Shown: in pieces, positions 13,256 through 22,845 of the stretch
Layout of the letters: each line of letters opens with the position of its first letter
Position numbering within the stretch: the first letter of the stretch is position 1
Assembly: GCF_000423665.1 (NCBI RefSeq)
Contig: NZ_AUIK01000021.1
Span: 124,001-188,000, forward strand
Origin: Solirubrobacter soli DSM 22325
GTDB lineage: Bacteria; Actinomycetota; Thermoleophilia; Solirubrobacterales; Solirubrobacteraceae
Reading direction: 5' to 3'
DNA: 64,000 nt
Notes under the pieces: model-generated
Database searches by the model: none
What the model was told of the DNA's origin: nothing
The model's input: only the letters and a program-made list of their open reading frames with translations
Program-made: the position numbers and the translations under genes

Positions 13256-13816
13256 ATGGGTCGTTGGGAGCCAAACGCCGAGGGACGACTGCGCGAAGCC
13301 GCGATGGAGCTGTTCACGTCGCGCGGCTATGAGCAGACGACCGTCGCGGACATCGCCTCGCGGGCCGGGGTCACCTCGCGCACGTTCTTCCGCTACTTCA
13401 CCGACAAGCGCGAGGTGCTCTTCGCGCGCTCGGACGAGTTCGAACGGCCGCTGGTGGAGGCACTGGAGGCCGCACCCGCCGACGCGTCGCCGATGGCGGC
13501 GGTCGCGGCCGCACTGGACGCCGCCGCCGCGATGATCGGCGGCAACCGCGAGCACTCCCGCGCCCGCCAGGCCGTGCTCGCGTCCAGCGCCGAGTTGCGC
13601 GAGCGCGAGCTGATCAAGATGGCGTCGCTGGCCGCCGCTCTCGCCGCGGCGCTGCGCCGGCGGGGTGTGCCCGAGCCGCAGGCCGGCCTGGCGGCCGAGA
13701 CCGGGATCGCGGTGTTCCGCGTCGCGTTCCCCCGTTGGATGGACGAAGAGGTGGAGCGCCCGCTCGCCGAGGTCATGCGCGCGTCGCTCGCCGACCTCAC
13801 GACCCTGGTCGCCTGA
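13256..13816 (+). CDS. TetR-family repressor
   Basis: 186 residues. The N-terminal HTH is clear: LREAAMELFTSRGYEQTTVADIASRAGVTSRTFFRYFTDKREVLF. The C-terminal ligand domain is Ala-rich helical. ATG at 13256 has TTGGAG four bases upstream. It probably represses itself and the divergent SDR gene through the 13184-13236 sites. The ligand is unknown. Confidence 0.92.
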   Translation: MGRWEPNAEGRLREAAMELFTSRGYEQTTVADIASRAGVTSRTFFRYFTDKREVLFARSDEFERPLVEALEAAPADASPMAAVAAALDAAAAMIGGNREHSRARQAVLASSAELRERELIKMASLAAALAAALRRRGVPEPQAGLAAETGIAVFRVAFPRWMDEEVERPLAEVMRASLADLTTLVA

Positions 13817-13868
13817 TCGGTCCCCCTCATGACCCCAACTTCCGGCGCGAAATGCCGATACAGGGGCT

Positions 13869-14225
13869 GTGACCACCCTCCGTTCCGTTCTGCTCGCCAC
13901 GCTCGCTCTCGCCGTCTGCGCCGGCCCCGCTGACGCCGCCTCCTCCAAGCACCGCAAGCCGAAGGCCAAGCGCCCCGCCGCCGTGAAGGTGGTCCCGAAG
14001 GCCGCTCCGGCCGCCACGCCCGCCCCGGCCCCGGCGCCCGCCCCCACTCCCGCCCCGACGGTCAACTCCGTGATCTCGATCGGCGGCTACGTCTTCTACA
14101 ACCTGACCTACGCCGAGGCCGTCGCCGCCTACGAGGCCGCCGTCGCCGCCGCCCCCGCCGGCTACACGCCGCCGCCGGTCACCTCCGTCTCGGTCACCAC
14201 GACCGTGGGCGGACAGGTGAGCTAG
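13869..14225 (+). CDS. Secreted Ala/Pro-rich small protein
   Basis: 118 residues. GTG start gives a signal peptide (TTLRSVLLATLALAVCAGPADA-ASS), then a Lys-rich segment, an APAPAPAPTPAPT linker and a C-terminal part with YVFYNLTYAEAVAAYEAA and TSVSVTTTVGGQVS. No recognised family; a cell-wall-associated or exported structural peptide is possible. Confidence 0.6.
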   Translation: MTTLRSVLLATLALAVCAGPADAASSKHRKPKAKRPAAVKVVPKAAPAATPAPAPAPAPTPAPTVNSVISIGGYVFYNLTYAEAVAAYEAAVAAAPAGYTPPPVTSVSVTTTVGGQVS

Positions 14226-14242
14226 CGCGATCGCGCCGCCGC

Positions 14243-14265
14243 CCGCCACGGGCCAACCGTGGCGG
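14243..14265. terminator. Hairpin between convergent genes
   Basis: Nine-base stem CCGCCACGG / CCGTGGCGG with a five-base loop, 18 bp after the secreted-protein stop and upstream of the MMPL gene's stop on the other strand. Suitable as a bidirectional terminator; no T-run. Confidence 0.5.
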
Positions 14266-14311
14266 CGTGCTGCCTCGAGGGCTCGTGATCTTCGCGGTCG
14301 GGCTCCTCGTA

Positions 14312-16365
14312 TCAGGCGGCGTACCCAGGGCTGACGGCAAGTCGGCGGCGGCCCGGCCAGAGCTTGTCGCCGAGCAGGGAGAGCGCGGCGGGCGCCATCA
14401 GCAGGCGGACGAGCGTCACGTCCACGAGGACGGCGCTGGCGAGCCCGATGCCGGTCATCTTGATCACCGGGTCCGAGTCGGTGGCGAAGCCGAGGAAGAC
14501 GGCGATCATGATCCCGCCGGCGGCGGTGACGATCTTGCGCGTGCCCGCCGACACGGCGGCGATCGCTTCGTGGTGGGTCGCGTGGCGGTCCCATTCCTCG
14601 CGGACCCGCGAGAGCAGGAACACGTTGTAGTCGGTCGAGAGGCCGAACAGGATCGCGAACATGAAGAGCGGCACGTACGGGACGACGGGCTGCTGTTCGA
14701 CGCCCAGCAACGAGGCGCCGGCCGCGGTCTGGAACGCGAGCGTCACGACGCCGTAGGCGGCGGCGATCGACGCCAGGTTGAACAGCGCGGAGAGCAGCGA
14801 GATCCGCCACGAGCGGAACGCGGCCAGCAGGAGCAGCAGCGAGAGGCCGATTACGGCCGCGGCGAACAGCGGGATCCGCGAGGCGATCTTCTCGGCCTCG
14901 TCGCCGAAGCGCGCCGTGCGGCCGCCGACGAAGGCGGTGGCTTCCGACCCGCGCAATGCGGACGGGATCACGACCGCAGGCGGTCCACCAGCGCGCGGGT
15001 CTGCTCGTCCTGCGGGCCGTGCTTCGGGGTGACCGTGATCACCGCGGTGTCGCCGGCCTTGTTGGTGACCGGCTGGGCGACGGCGGCGACCTCCCGGTCG
15101 GCGGCGATCCCCTTGGTCAGGCCGGCGAGCGCCTTGTCGCCGGGCTTGGAGACCGCGATCACGAGCGGCCCGTTGACGCCCGCGCCGAAGCCCTCGGCGA
15201 GGCGGTCGTAGGCCTGGCGCTGGGTCGTGTCGGAGGTGAGGTTGCGGTCGTCGGGCTGGCCGAGTTCGAGGCCGGCGGCGGGAGCGGCGAGCGCGACCGT
15301 CACGGCGCCCGCGGTGAGCAGCGCGACGACGGGGCGCTTGGTCGCCCACGGGGCGCGCGGAGCGCTCGCGGGGGCCGCGCCACCCCTGCGCTCCCTGCGA
15401 GGCAGCAGCTTGCGACCGGCACGGGCGAAGCGGGCGGGCAGCAGGACGACGCAGACGACGGCGCAGGCGAGGACGACGAGCCCGGTGGCGACGCCGGCGC
15501 GACCCACGAACGGGATGCCGGTCACGAGCAGACCGGAGATCGAGACGAGCACGATCCCCGCGGCGGTCAGAGCGGACTCGCCGGCGGTGGCGTTGGCGCG
15601 CTGCGCGGCCTCGAGCGGGCCGTAGCCGGCGCGGAGCTCCTCCTGCTGGCGCGCGGCGAGCAGCAGCGCGTAGTCGATGCCGGCGCCGAGGCCGAGCATG
15701 CCGGCGAGCGTCGGCGCGAGGCCGGGCACGTCGGTGGCGGCCGCGGCCCACATCAGCGCGGCGAAGCCGAACCCGATGCCGACGAACGCGGCGCCGAGGG
15801 CGTTGCGCGTGGCGCGCAGGTTGCGCAGCACGAGCAGCATCAGCAGCACGGCGATCACCAGGCCGATCACCTCGCCGATCGGGAACCCACCGGTGGCGGC
15901 GCCGTCGATCGGCTCACCGGACATCGCGACGGCGATGCCCGCCGCGGGCAGCCCGGCCGTGGCCTGCTCGAGGCGCTCGCGCGCCTTGGCGTCGAGGTCG
16001 GTCGCCGTCTGGTCGTAGCTGACGGTGGTGTACGCGGTCCGGCCGTCCCTGGCAACGTGGAGGTCTTCGACCGCGGTCACGTGCGGCTGGCGCCGGATCG
16101 TCGCCAGCACGGTGTCGACGCCGTCGAGCTTGGAGCCCGTGAACACGAGCGTGGTCTGCGTGCCCGACTGCGCGGGGAAGCGCTGCTCGAGCAGGTCCTG
16201 CGCCTTCTGGGACTCGATGCCGGGGACGGTGAAGTCGTCCTTGAACGAGCCGCCGGCGAAGACCGCGCCGGCGATCAGCGCGATCAGCACCGCGATGACG
16301 GTGAGCGTCGTCGCTCGCGGGCGGCGCCCTGCGAGTCCGGCCAGACGGGAGAGCGGGGAGGTCAT
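14312..16365 (-). pseudogene. MMPL/RND-type exporter, single frameshift
   Basis: Two overlapping frames together make one MMPL transporter of about 684 residues. The first (ATG 16365 to stop 14968) carries the N-terminal span, the periplasmic domain and the first membrane block (LGLGAGIDYALLLAARQQEE). The second continues with VVIPSALRGSEATAFVGGRT and the second block (FGLSTDYNVFLLSRVREEWDR). The switch falls near 14970-14980: LVDRLR would run into VVIPSALRG if one base were added. No slippery heptamer is visible, so this is a real inactivating indel or an assembly error. MMPL proteins export lipids or drugs. The divergent TetR gene at 16424 is the likely regulator. Confidence 0.8.
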
Positions 16366-16382
16366 GGATCGAAGGTACTCAT

Positions 16383-16417
16383 ACTCAGTCTAAAATTCAA
16401 CTGAGTTCTAAATTCGA
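16383..16417. promoter_or_regulatory. Candidate TetR operator/promoter region for MMPL and TetR genes
   Basis: AT-rich island between divergent MMPL and TetR genes. It contains ACTCAG (16383-16388) facing CTGAGT (16401-16406) and a direct repeat of the form AGT-CTAAA-ATTC, with copies starting near 16387 and 16404. In this very GC-rich genome such a stretch most likely holds both promoters and the repressor sites. Confidence 0.55.
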
Positions 16418-16423
16418 CGCGGT

Positions 16424-17041
16424 ATGCTTTCTGGCGTGACGGGACTCCGGGAACGCAAGAAGGCCGCGACCCGTATCGCGATCCGCGACGCGGGCATGCG
16501 GCTGTTCGCCGAGCGTGGGTTCGCCGGGACGACGATCGACGAGATCGCCGAGGACGCCGGCGTCTCGCGGGCGACGGTCTTCGCCTACTTCCCGACCAAG
16601 GAGGAGATCGTCTTCGGGGACGCGGCCGTCGCCGTCGACGCGCTTCGCGAACTGCTGCGCGACGCGCCGACCATCGTGGCCGTGCGGGCGTGGCTGAAAC
16701 AGCTCACGGGGTGGCTCGAGCCGGAGCTGTTGCTGCAGCAGCGCCTGCGCGAGGAGGCGCCGACCGTGGCCGCGCGGCGGCTTCAGCTCCTCGGCGCCAT
16801 CGAGGACGTGATCACCGAGGCGCTGAAGCTGGAGCTCGGCCCCGGCCGCGAGCTCGCCGCGCAGCTCACCGCCGCGGGGCTGATCGGCGGCTTGAACGCC
16901 GTCGAATTGACCGCCGCGGCGCAGATGGGAGAGCGCGGCGTCGCGCTCTCCCCTGCTGAGATCGACCACATCCTCGACGTCACGATCACGTACGTCGAGG
17001 CGGGTCTCGCCGCGGTTACGGGCTTGTCGTCGACAATGTGA
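16424..17041 (+). CDS. TetR-family repressor
   Basis: 205 residues. HTH: ERKKAATRIAIRDAGMRLFAERGFAGTT then IDEIAEDAGVSRATVFAYFPTKEEIVF. The C-terminal half is helical and ends near ITYVEAGLAAVTG. A GTG at 16436 is an alternative start just before the conserved GLRERKK. It faces the MMPL exporter gene, the usual arrangement for a local repressor. The 3' end overlaps the ThuA-type gene by 26 bp on the opposite strand. Confidence 0.9.
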   Translation: MLSGVTGLRERKKAATRIAIRDAGMRLFAERGFAGTTIDEIAEDAGVSRATVFAYFPTKEEIVFGDAAVAVDALRELLRDAPTIVAVRAWLKQLTGWLEPELLLQQRLREEAPTVAARRLQLLGAIEDVITEALKLELGPGRELAAQLTAAGLIGGLNAVELTAAAQMGERGVALSPAEIDHILDVTITYVEAGLAAVTGLSSTM

Positions 17042-20000
17042 ACGTCACGTTTTTGCTGTACGTGCCCGTTCGCAAGGCGTCACCGGCGGCGATCGCCTGC
17101 TTGAACGTGACCGGGACGGCCTCGTTGGAGGTCGGCGCGGTCCACGTCTTCACGACCCCCAGACCCTGCAGCGGCTGCGGCAGCGCGAACGTACCGTTGA
17201 CGAGCCGGCCTGGGGCGTTCGTGCTCGGGTCGGCGACGCTCAGCGTCGCGTCGCCGGCGGTCGAGACCACGGTGGCGGTGGTCGTCGCGGTGTACTCCTT
17301 CGCCACGCCCGGCGTGAACGCGCCGAACGTCGCGGGAGCGCCCAGCGTCAGCGCCAGCGTCGCCGGAACGCTGCCGCCGACGCTGCCGGGCGTGTCGGTC
17401 TGCAGCGCGGGCGTGGGCGGCGCGACCTCGTTCCCGCTCATCCAGTTCACCAGCTCGACGCCCTTGGACTGGATCTTCAGCAGCGCGGCGCCGCCGTCGG
17501 CGCAGCCGCAGTTGGAGATCCGCTTGGCCTCGGCGACGAACTGCTTGGCGGCGGTGGCCGCGGCCGCGTTGTCGCCGGCGCGGTAGGCGGTGTCGGCGGC
17601 GTTGAGCGCGGCGCTCATCGCGGTCGACGCCTTGACGTTGCCGTCGGCGACCGCGGCCGAGAGCAGGTCCTTGACCTCGTTGAACGTGACGCAGTTGGCG
17701 TATTCCTGCCCGCCGGTCCACTGGATCGCGTTGAGGATCATCCCCCGGAACCACGCCTCGGTCGCGAACTGCCAGTTGTGGCCGAGGGTCGAGGTGAAGG
17801 AACGGCCGCCGTCGAAGTTGCGGCACCAGACCATTCCGTGGCGGTCGGTGTTGTGCAGCGAGCCGGTGCCGTAGCCGATCTGCCCCATGAGCGAGTCCTC
17901 GTTCTCATAGACCAGCGGGTGCGCGATCCCCAGGTCGACCGGGTCGCGGTTGGTGTTGTAGTTCTCCTCCACCGTGTACCAGCGCGCGGGCATCGCCGCC
18001 GTGCTCGTGTGGGCGGGATCGGCGGTCACGAGCTCGACGTGGCCGCCTGATTCGGTGTCGATCAGGATGCCGCCCTGGTTTGAGCCGTGGTTGCTGAAGC
18101 CCGCACCGATGAGGTCCATGAACCAGGGCACGTTCTGCATCGAGTCCGTGCCGCCGTGGATGGCGACGATGCCGCCGCCCCCGCGGATGTACGCCTGCAG
18201 GTTCGCGAACTCCGTCGCGTTGAACGTCGCCGACGCGTTGATGCCGACGGTCGAGTTCATGACGATCGTCTTGTACTGCTTGAGCGTCGCCAGATCCATG
18301 AACGGGCTGGTCGCGAGCGACACGCCGGCCGGGGCTTGGCGGCCGGGGCTCGCGTTGATGTTCGGGTCCCAGATCTCGACGTCGAAGCCGTTGGTCGCGC
18401 CGAGCTGCTGGATCATCCACTCGAAGTCGACGATCGACTGGTGCCGGAAGCCGCCCGCGCGGCCGCTGATCAGGATCTTGTAGGTCGCGCCGGGCGTGGC
18501 GACGAACGGGACGGGGTTGTAGAACGCGCGGATCGCCTGCGTGTCCGGCTCGGCCGCGCCGACGGTCACGCCGGTGCCGCTCGTGTCGACCGGGGTGCCG
18601 TTGAGCTGTGCGATCAGCGCGGTTCCGGCGCTCGAGAGCGGCGCCTCGGAGCCCGCCGCGGTGACGAACTGCTGCAGAGAGGCGATGGCGCCGGCGGTGT
18701 TGCTCGCGTCGGCCTTGGCCTTCGCGTCGGCGAGCAGCGCCTTGAGCTCGGTCGCCTTCGCGGCGGAGATGTACGGCTGCGGGTCGGCGACGGTCACGCC
18801 GGTCGCGTGCGCCTTGGTCAGCGGGGAGCTGAGGATGACGTTGGCGAGCGTCGTCGCGGTCCCGGCCGCGTGGTCCTTGGCCAGCGGCGCGCTGAGCTCG
18901 ACGTTCGGCGCCGGCGCCGCGGGGAGCGGCGAGATGTGGCGCTTGACCGTCACGACCTCCTGGTTGGCGCCCGTGTCGAGCACGATCGGCTGGCCCACGA
19001 TCGGGCCGTTGTTGGACGGCGGGTTGACGCCGTTGTTGGTCTCGGTGGAGTAGCTCGCGAGGCGGACCTGGGTCGCGCCGGCGCTCGCCGCCGCGGACAG
19101 GGTCGTGTTGAGGGTCGGCGGCGGCTTGAGCGCCTTGGCGATCGTCACCCTCTCCTGGTTGTCGCCGGTGTCGACGACGATCTCCTGGCCTTCACGGAAG
19201 CCGAACGGGGTCGCGAGGCGCAGGCCGGTCGCTCCTACCGTCGTCGCCCCGTTGAGCGTGGTCCGCAGCGCGTTGTCGGCGAGCTGGTCGATCACGATCG
19301 CCAGGTCGGCGAACGACGTCGTGACCACGAACGTGTTCGTGTACTTGGCCGTGCTGCCCGCGACGTCCTGGAGCGAGACGGTCTGCGTGTGCTTGCCGGT
19401 GGTGAGCCGGTTGAGCTGCAGCGTCTTCGGGACCATGAACGTGCCGTCGATGGTCATCCGGCGCGGCGCCGCACCGCCGGCGCCGCTCGCGACGGTGTCG
19501 GTCGCGTCGCGCAGGCGCGGGTCGGTCCGCAGCGGCGTCAGCGTCTGGGACTGGAGGATCTTGCCGTCGACGATCGACGGGACGTAGACGTTCGAACCGG
19601 CGACGTGGCTCTTGGCCAACGCGCTCGTGAGGGTGACGTTCGGCGCGGGCGCGGCGGGCTCCGGCGAGATGATGGTCGCGATCTTGACGGTCTCGGCGTT
19701 GCCGCCCTGGTCGAGCTGCAGCGTCTCCCCCACGGCGCGGCCGGTCAGGCTGGCGAGGCGGACCTGCGTGTTCCCGCTCGTCACGCCCTGGTTGAGCGTC
19801 GTGGCCTGCGTCCCCCACGTCGCCACGGGACCCTTGGTGTCGATCTGCAGCGCGACCGTGCTGTAGAGCGCGGTGCCGGCGACCGTCGCGTTCGCGGCGT
19901 GCGCGTTGGCCAGCGGCGCCGTCAGCGTGACGTTCGGCGCGGGCGCGGCGGGCGCGGGCGTCACGATCGTGGCGATCGTCGCCGTCTCCTGGCCTGCACC

Positions 20001-20468
20001 GGTGTCGATGAGGAGGCTGTCGCCGGCGCCGCGACCGGTCGTGCTCGTGAGGCGGACGGCCGTCGCCCCGGCCGCCGAGGCCTGGTTGAGGGTCGTGTTC
20101 GTGGTCGCGCCCCTCGACGTGTTCCCGGAGCTGTCGATCGCCCGGTAGCGCACGGTCGTGTTGCCCTCGTCGGAGAGCGTCACGTTCGCGCTCACCGACG
20201 GTCCGGCCGTGACCGGGACGTCGACGTACGTCGCGCCGCCGTCCATCGAGTACTGGAGCTTCGCCACCGCGACGTCGTCCGTCGCCGACAGCTGCAACGT
20301 CTGCGGCGCTGTCAGCCGCCAGTTGCTGTTGCCGTTGGCCGCTGCGGCGAACGTCGCCGTGCCCGTGACCGGCGCCACGGTGTCGGCCGCGGACGCCGGC
20401 GCCGCGGCGAGCAGCGATACGGCGATCCCCGGCAGCGCCCAGCGACGGACCGAATCCCTCACAGACAT
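17016..20468 (-). CDS. Large secreted ThuA-domain protein with internal repeats
   Basis: 1150 residues. A signal peptide (ending PASAAD) is followed by an Ig/OmpL47-like segment (LSATDDVAVAKLQYSMDGG) and several repeats of about 70 residues built on LNQxxxxGxTxVRLxSxTGRxxGxxLxxDxGxNxE then PAPNVTL (around residues 130-300 and 410-570). Residues about 660-900 form a ThuA-like (class I glutamine-amidotransferase-like) domain: ILISGRAGGFRHQSIVDFE, GGGGIVAIHGGTDS, HPLVYENEDSLMG, GGRSFTSTLGHN, MILNAIQWTGG. A helical segment and beta domain end the protein. ThuA-type domains in secreted proteins are linked to sugar metabolism. The start is ATG with a GGGGGAG region upstream. Confidence 0.85.
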   Translation of the reverse strand: MSVRDSVRRWALPGIAVSLLAAAPASAADTVAPVTGTATFAAAANGNSNWRLTAPQTLQLSATDDVAVAKLQYSMDGGATYVDVPVTAGPSVSANVTLSDEGNTTVRYRAIDSSGNTSRGATTNTTLNQASAAGATAVRLTSTTGRGAGDSLLIDTGAGQETATIATIVTPAPAAPAPNVTLTAPLANAHAANATVAGTALYSTVALQIDTKGPVATWGTQATTLNQGVTSGNTQVRLASLTGRAVGETLQLDQGGNAETVKIATIISPEPAAPAPNVTLTSALAKSHVAGSNVYVPSIVDGKILQSQTLTPLRTDPRLRDATDTVASGAGGAAPRRMTIDGTFMVPKTLQLNRLTTGKHTQTVSLQDVAGSTAKYTNTFVVTTSFADLAIVIDQLADNALRTTLNGATTVGATGLRLATPFGFREGQEIVVDTGDNQERVTIAKALKPPPTLNTTLSAAASAGATQVRLASYSTETNNGVNPPSNNGPIVGQPIVLDTGANQEVVTVKRHISPLPAAPAPNVELSAPLAKDHAAGTATTLANVILSSPLTKAHATGVTVADPQPYISAAKATELKALLADAKAKADASNTAGAIASLQQFVTAAGSEAPLSSAGTALIAQLNGTPVDTSGTGVTVGAAEPDTQAIRAFYNPVPFVATPGATYKILISGRAGGFRHQSIVDFEWMIQQLGATNGFDVEIWDPNINASPGRQAPAGVSLATSPFMDLATLKQYKTIVMNSTVGINASATFNATEFANLQAYIRGGGGIVAIHGGTDSMQNVPWFMDLIGAGFSNHGSNQGGILIDTESGGHVELVTADPAHTSTAAMPARWYTVEENYNTNRDPVDLGIAHPLVYENEDSLMGQIGYGTGSLHNTDRHGMVWCRNFDGGRSFTSTLGHNWQFATEAWFRGMILNAIQWTGGQEYANCVTFNEVKDLLSAAVADGNVKASTAMSAALNAADTAYRAGDNAAAATAAKQFVAEAKRISNCGCADGGAALLKIQSKGVELVNWMSGNEVAPPTPALQTDTPGSVGGSVPATLALTLGAPATFGAFTPGVAKEYTATTTATVVSTAGDATLSVADPSTNAPGRLVNGTFALPQPLQGLGVVKTWTAPTSNEAVPVTFKQAIAAGDALRTGTYSKNVTFTLSTTSP

Positions 20469-20538
20469 GCCCTCTCCCCCTCACCTCACGTTCAGGAAGC
20501 TGGAGCGTAACCAGGGCCAGTTACACGTGTCAATCTCT

Positions 20539-21399
20539 ATGGTTCGCGGCGTGATCGTCGCGGCGGTGGCCGACAGCGTTCGCGAGTTGGCCGTCGGCGT
20601 CGGCGGTGTCGAACTCCGCGGCGTGCACGACCGCCTCGACGACGTCGAGTTCCTCGCCCCCGAGTGGGGCGACGTGCCCGACCTGGCGTCGATGCCGGCG
20701 TTGCGCGTCGTGCAGATCCTGTCGGCGGGAAGTGACTGGATCGAGCCGTCGCTCCCGCCGGGCGTCGTGCTGTGCAACGCCCGCGGGACCCGCGACATCC
20801 CGGTCGCCGAGTGGGTCGTGGGCGCGATCCTCGGCGCCGCGACCGGCTTGTTGGAGGGCGCTCGCCGGGTTGTCTGGGAGCACCGTGTTCCGGCGGAGGT
20901 GTCCGGATCGCGGATCGTGATCGTCGGGTTCGGGTCGATCGGGCTCGCCGCGGCCTCGCGACTCTCCGCACTCGGCGCGACGGTGGTCGGCGTGGGCCGG
21001 TCGCGACTCGGTGAGTTGTCGCGCCTGGTGGCGGACGCGGATGTCGTCGTCGACCTCGTGCCTCTGACCGACGCGAGCCGCGGCATGTTCGACGCCACCG
21101 TGTTCGGGGCGATGCGCGACGGCGCGTTGTTCGTCAACGCGGGTCGCGGAGGCACGGTCGACCAGGACGCGCTGCTCGCCGAGCTCCCGCGCCTGCGCGC
21201 CGTCCTCGACGTGACCGACCCCGAGCCGCTGCCCACCGGCCATCCGCTGTGGACCGCTCCCGGCGTGCTCTCGATCACCAGCCACCAGGCGGGCGACAGC
21301 TTCGAGGCCGACACGCGCGCAGCGCAATTCGCCGTCGACCAGCTGCGCGCGTACGTGGCGGGCTCGCCGCTGCGCAACGTTGTTCCCCTTTTGTCCTAG
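20539..21399 (+). CDS. D-2-hydroxyacid dehydrogenase family protein
   Basis: 286 residues from ATG 20539. NAD-binding domain SGSRIVIVGFGSIGLAAASRL, DLVPLTDASRGMFDATVF, FVNAGRGGTVDQDALLAEL, LDVTDPEPLP and a C-terminal His-containing ITSHQAG motif are those of D-isomer 2-hydroxyacid dehydrogenases. A GTG at 20551 is an alternative start. It is shorter than PGDH-type enzymes and lacks a regulatory domain. It is the first gene of the metabolic island; its upstream CAATCTCT-ATG arrangement resembles that of the Gfo/Idh gene at 37419. Confidence 0.87.
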   Translation: MVRGVIVAAVADSVRELAVGVGGVELRGVHDRLDDVEFLAPEWGDVPDLASMPALRVVQILSAGSDWIEPSLPPGVVLCNARGTRDIPVAEWVVGAILGAATGLLEGARRVVWEHRVPAEVSGSRIVIVGFGSIGLAAASRLSALGATVVGVGRSRLGELSRLVADADVVVDLVPLTDASRGMFDATVFGAMRDGALFVNAGRGGTVDQDALLAELPRLRAVLDVTDPEPLPTGHPLWTAPGVLSITSHQAGDSFEADTRAAQFAVDQLRAYVAGSPLRNVVPLLS

Positions 21400-21412
21400 G
21401 ACAAAGTAGAAT
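21390..21412 (+). promoter_or_regulatory. MocR operator and leaderless promoter
   Basis: A perfect 16-bp palindrome TTTGTCCTAGGACAAA (21390-21405) overlaps the stop codon of the upstream gene. It is followed by a -10-like TAGAAT (21407-21412) eight bases before the ATG of the MocR-type gene, so transcription probably begins at or next to the start codon. Position and symmetry suggest autoregulation by the MocR protein. Confidence 0.65.
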
Positions 21413-21420
21413 CGTCGCCG

Positions 21421-22845
21421 ATGAGCATCGGCGGGACGACAGCGGCCGGCATTGCGACAAGCGTGCGGGACCTCGTGGGCGCGGGGCGGATCGGGCCTGG
21501 CGACATGCTGCCGCCGATCCGGTCGCTGGCCGCCGACCTGGGTGTGAACCGCAACACGGTGGCCGCGGCGTACCGACACCTCGTGGCCGCCGGGGTGGCG
21601 GAGACGCGCGGACGCGGCGGGACGGCGATCGCGGCGCTGCCCGACGTCGCACGCGACGGGGCCGCGCCGCAGGACGACGCGACGGCGCGGGACGGCGCGT
21701 CGGTGCGCGGTGGCGCGACCGGGCGCGGTGGCGCGTCGGCGCACGGTGGCGCGACGGTGCGCGGTGGCGCGTCGGCGCGCGGTGGCGCGTCGGCGCACGG
21801 TGGCGCGTCGGCTCGGCGCGGGCCCGCCCGCGCGGGCGCGACGCCCGGCGGCGCGCGGCCGGACCGTCGGGCGGCGGATCTCGTCGACCTCGCCGGCGGC
21901 AATCCCGACCCCGCGCTCTTGCCGGACATCGGCGCCTATCTCCGCGGCTATTCGCCCGCGCTCTACGGCTCGCCCGCGGAGCTGCCGGCGCTATTGGATG
22001 TCGCGCGGGGGCGGTTCGAGGTCGACGGCGAACTCGTCGTCACCCACGGCGCGGTCGATGCGATCGAGCGTCTCCTGGCCGCGCACCTGACCCGCGGGGA
22101 CGCGGTGGCGGTCGAGGACCCGTGCTTCCTCGCGCACATCAGCACCTTGCGGCTGAACGGATTCGCGGCGCTCCCGGTCGCGGTCGACGCGCAGGGGATG
22201 ACGCCCGATGGGCTTTCGCGCGCACTCGAGGCGGGCGCGCGGGCGGTGATCTGCACGCCTCGCGCGCAGAACCCGACGGGCGCGAGCGTGACCGCGGGCC
22301 GCGCCGCCGAATTGCGCTCCGTGCTCGCTCGTCATCCGCACGTGCTCGTCATCGAGGACGACCACTTCTGGGCACTCTCGACGGCGCCGTATCAACGGGT
22401 GACGCCGGAGGAGACCTCGCGCTGGGCGTTGGTGCGCTCCGCCGCCAAGTTCCTCGGGCCCGACGTGCGCGTCGCGTTGGTCGCCGCCGACGCGACGACG
22501 GCCTCGCGATTGCACGCGCGGCTCGGGCCGGCGACGACCTGGGTCAGCCACCTGCTCCAGCACGCGGTCGCGACGATGCTCGCGGACCCGGCGATCGAGG
22601 CGCTGCGCCTGCGCGCGTCCGCGACGTACGCCTCGCGCGCGGCGCTGCTCGGCGGGCGCGACGGGCTCAACGTCTGGATCGAGACCGGCGTCGATGTTGA
22701 CGCGCTCGCCGCCCGCGGGTGGCGCGTGCGGCCCGCGACGGCGTTCGCCGTCGGTTCGCCGATGGGCGCGATCCGCGTCACCACTTCCACCATGACCCCT
22801 GAACAGGCGGCTGCTTTCGCCGCCGACCTGAAGGAGCTCTCCTGA
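21421..22845 (+). CDS. MocR-type GntR/aminotransferase regulator
   Basis: 474 residues. Residues 10-75 are a GntR winged helix (RDLVGAGRIGPGDMLPPIRSLAADLGVNRNTVAAAYRHL). Residues about 80-150 are a Gly/Ala/Arg-rich linker with six-residue GGASAH-like repeats. The rest is a fold-type I PLP aminotransferase domain with DPCF, TPRAQNPTG, IEDDHFW and the PLP lysine in SAAKFLGPDVR (about residue 343). MocR proteins bind DNA and respond to an amino-compound/PLP adduct; some keep transaminase activity. It likely controls this end of the island and is translationally coupled (TGATG) to the aldolase gene. Confidence 0.9.
   Translation: MSIGGTTAAGIATSVRDLVGAGRIGPGDMLPPIRSLAADLGVNRNTVAAAYRHLVAAGVAETRGRGGTAIAALPDVARDGAAPQDDATARDGASVRGGATGRGGASAHGGATVRGGASARGGASAHGGASARRGPARAGATPGGARPDRRAADLVDLAGGNPDPALLPDIGAYLRGYSPALYGSPAELPALLDVARGRFEVDGELVVTHGAVDAIERLLAAHLTRGDAVAVEDPCFLAHISTLRLNGFAALPVAVDAQGMTPDGLSRALEAGARAVICTPRAQNPTGASVTAGRAAELRSVLARHPHVLVIEDDHFWALSTAPYQRVTPEETSRWALVRSAAKFLGPDVRVALVAADATTASRLHARLGPATTWVSHLLQHAVATMLADPAIEALRLRASATYASRAALLGGRDGLNVWIETGVDVDALAARGWRVRPATAFAVGSPMGAIRVTTSTMTPEQAAAFAADLKELS
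21700..21815. repeat. 18-bp in-frame repeats in MocR linker
   Basis: About six imperfect copies of GGTGGCGCGTCGGCGCAC encode the Gly-Gly-Ala-Ser-Ala-His/Arg linker between the DNA-binding and PLP domains. The unit is a multiple of three, so the frame is preserved. Confidence 0.8.

Noticed and set aside
14312-16365. Programmed frameshift in the MMPL gene
   Set aside because: No slippery heptamer, stimulatory structure or internal SD was seen at the switch point.
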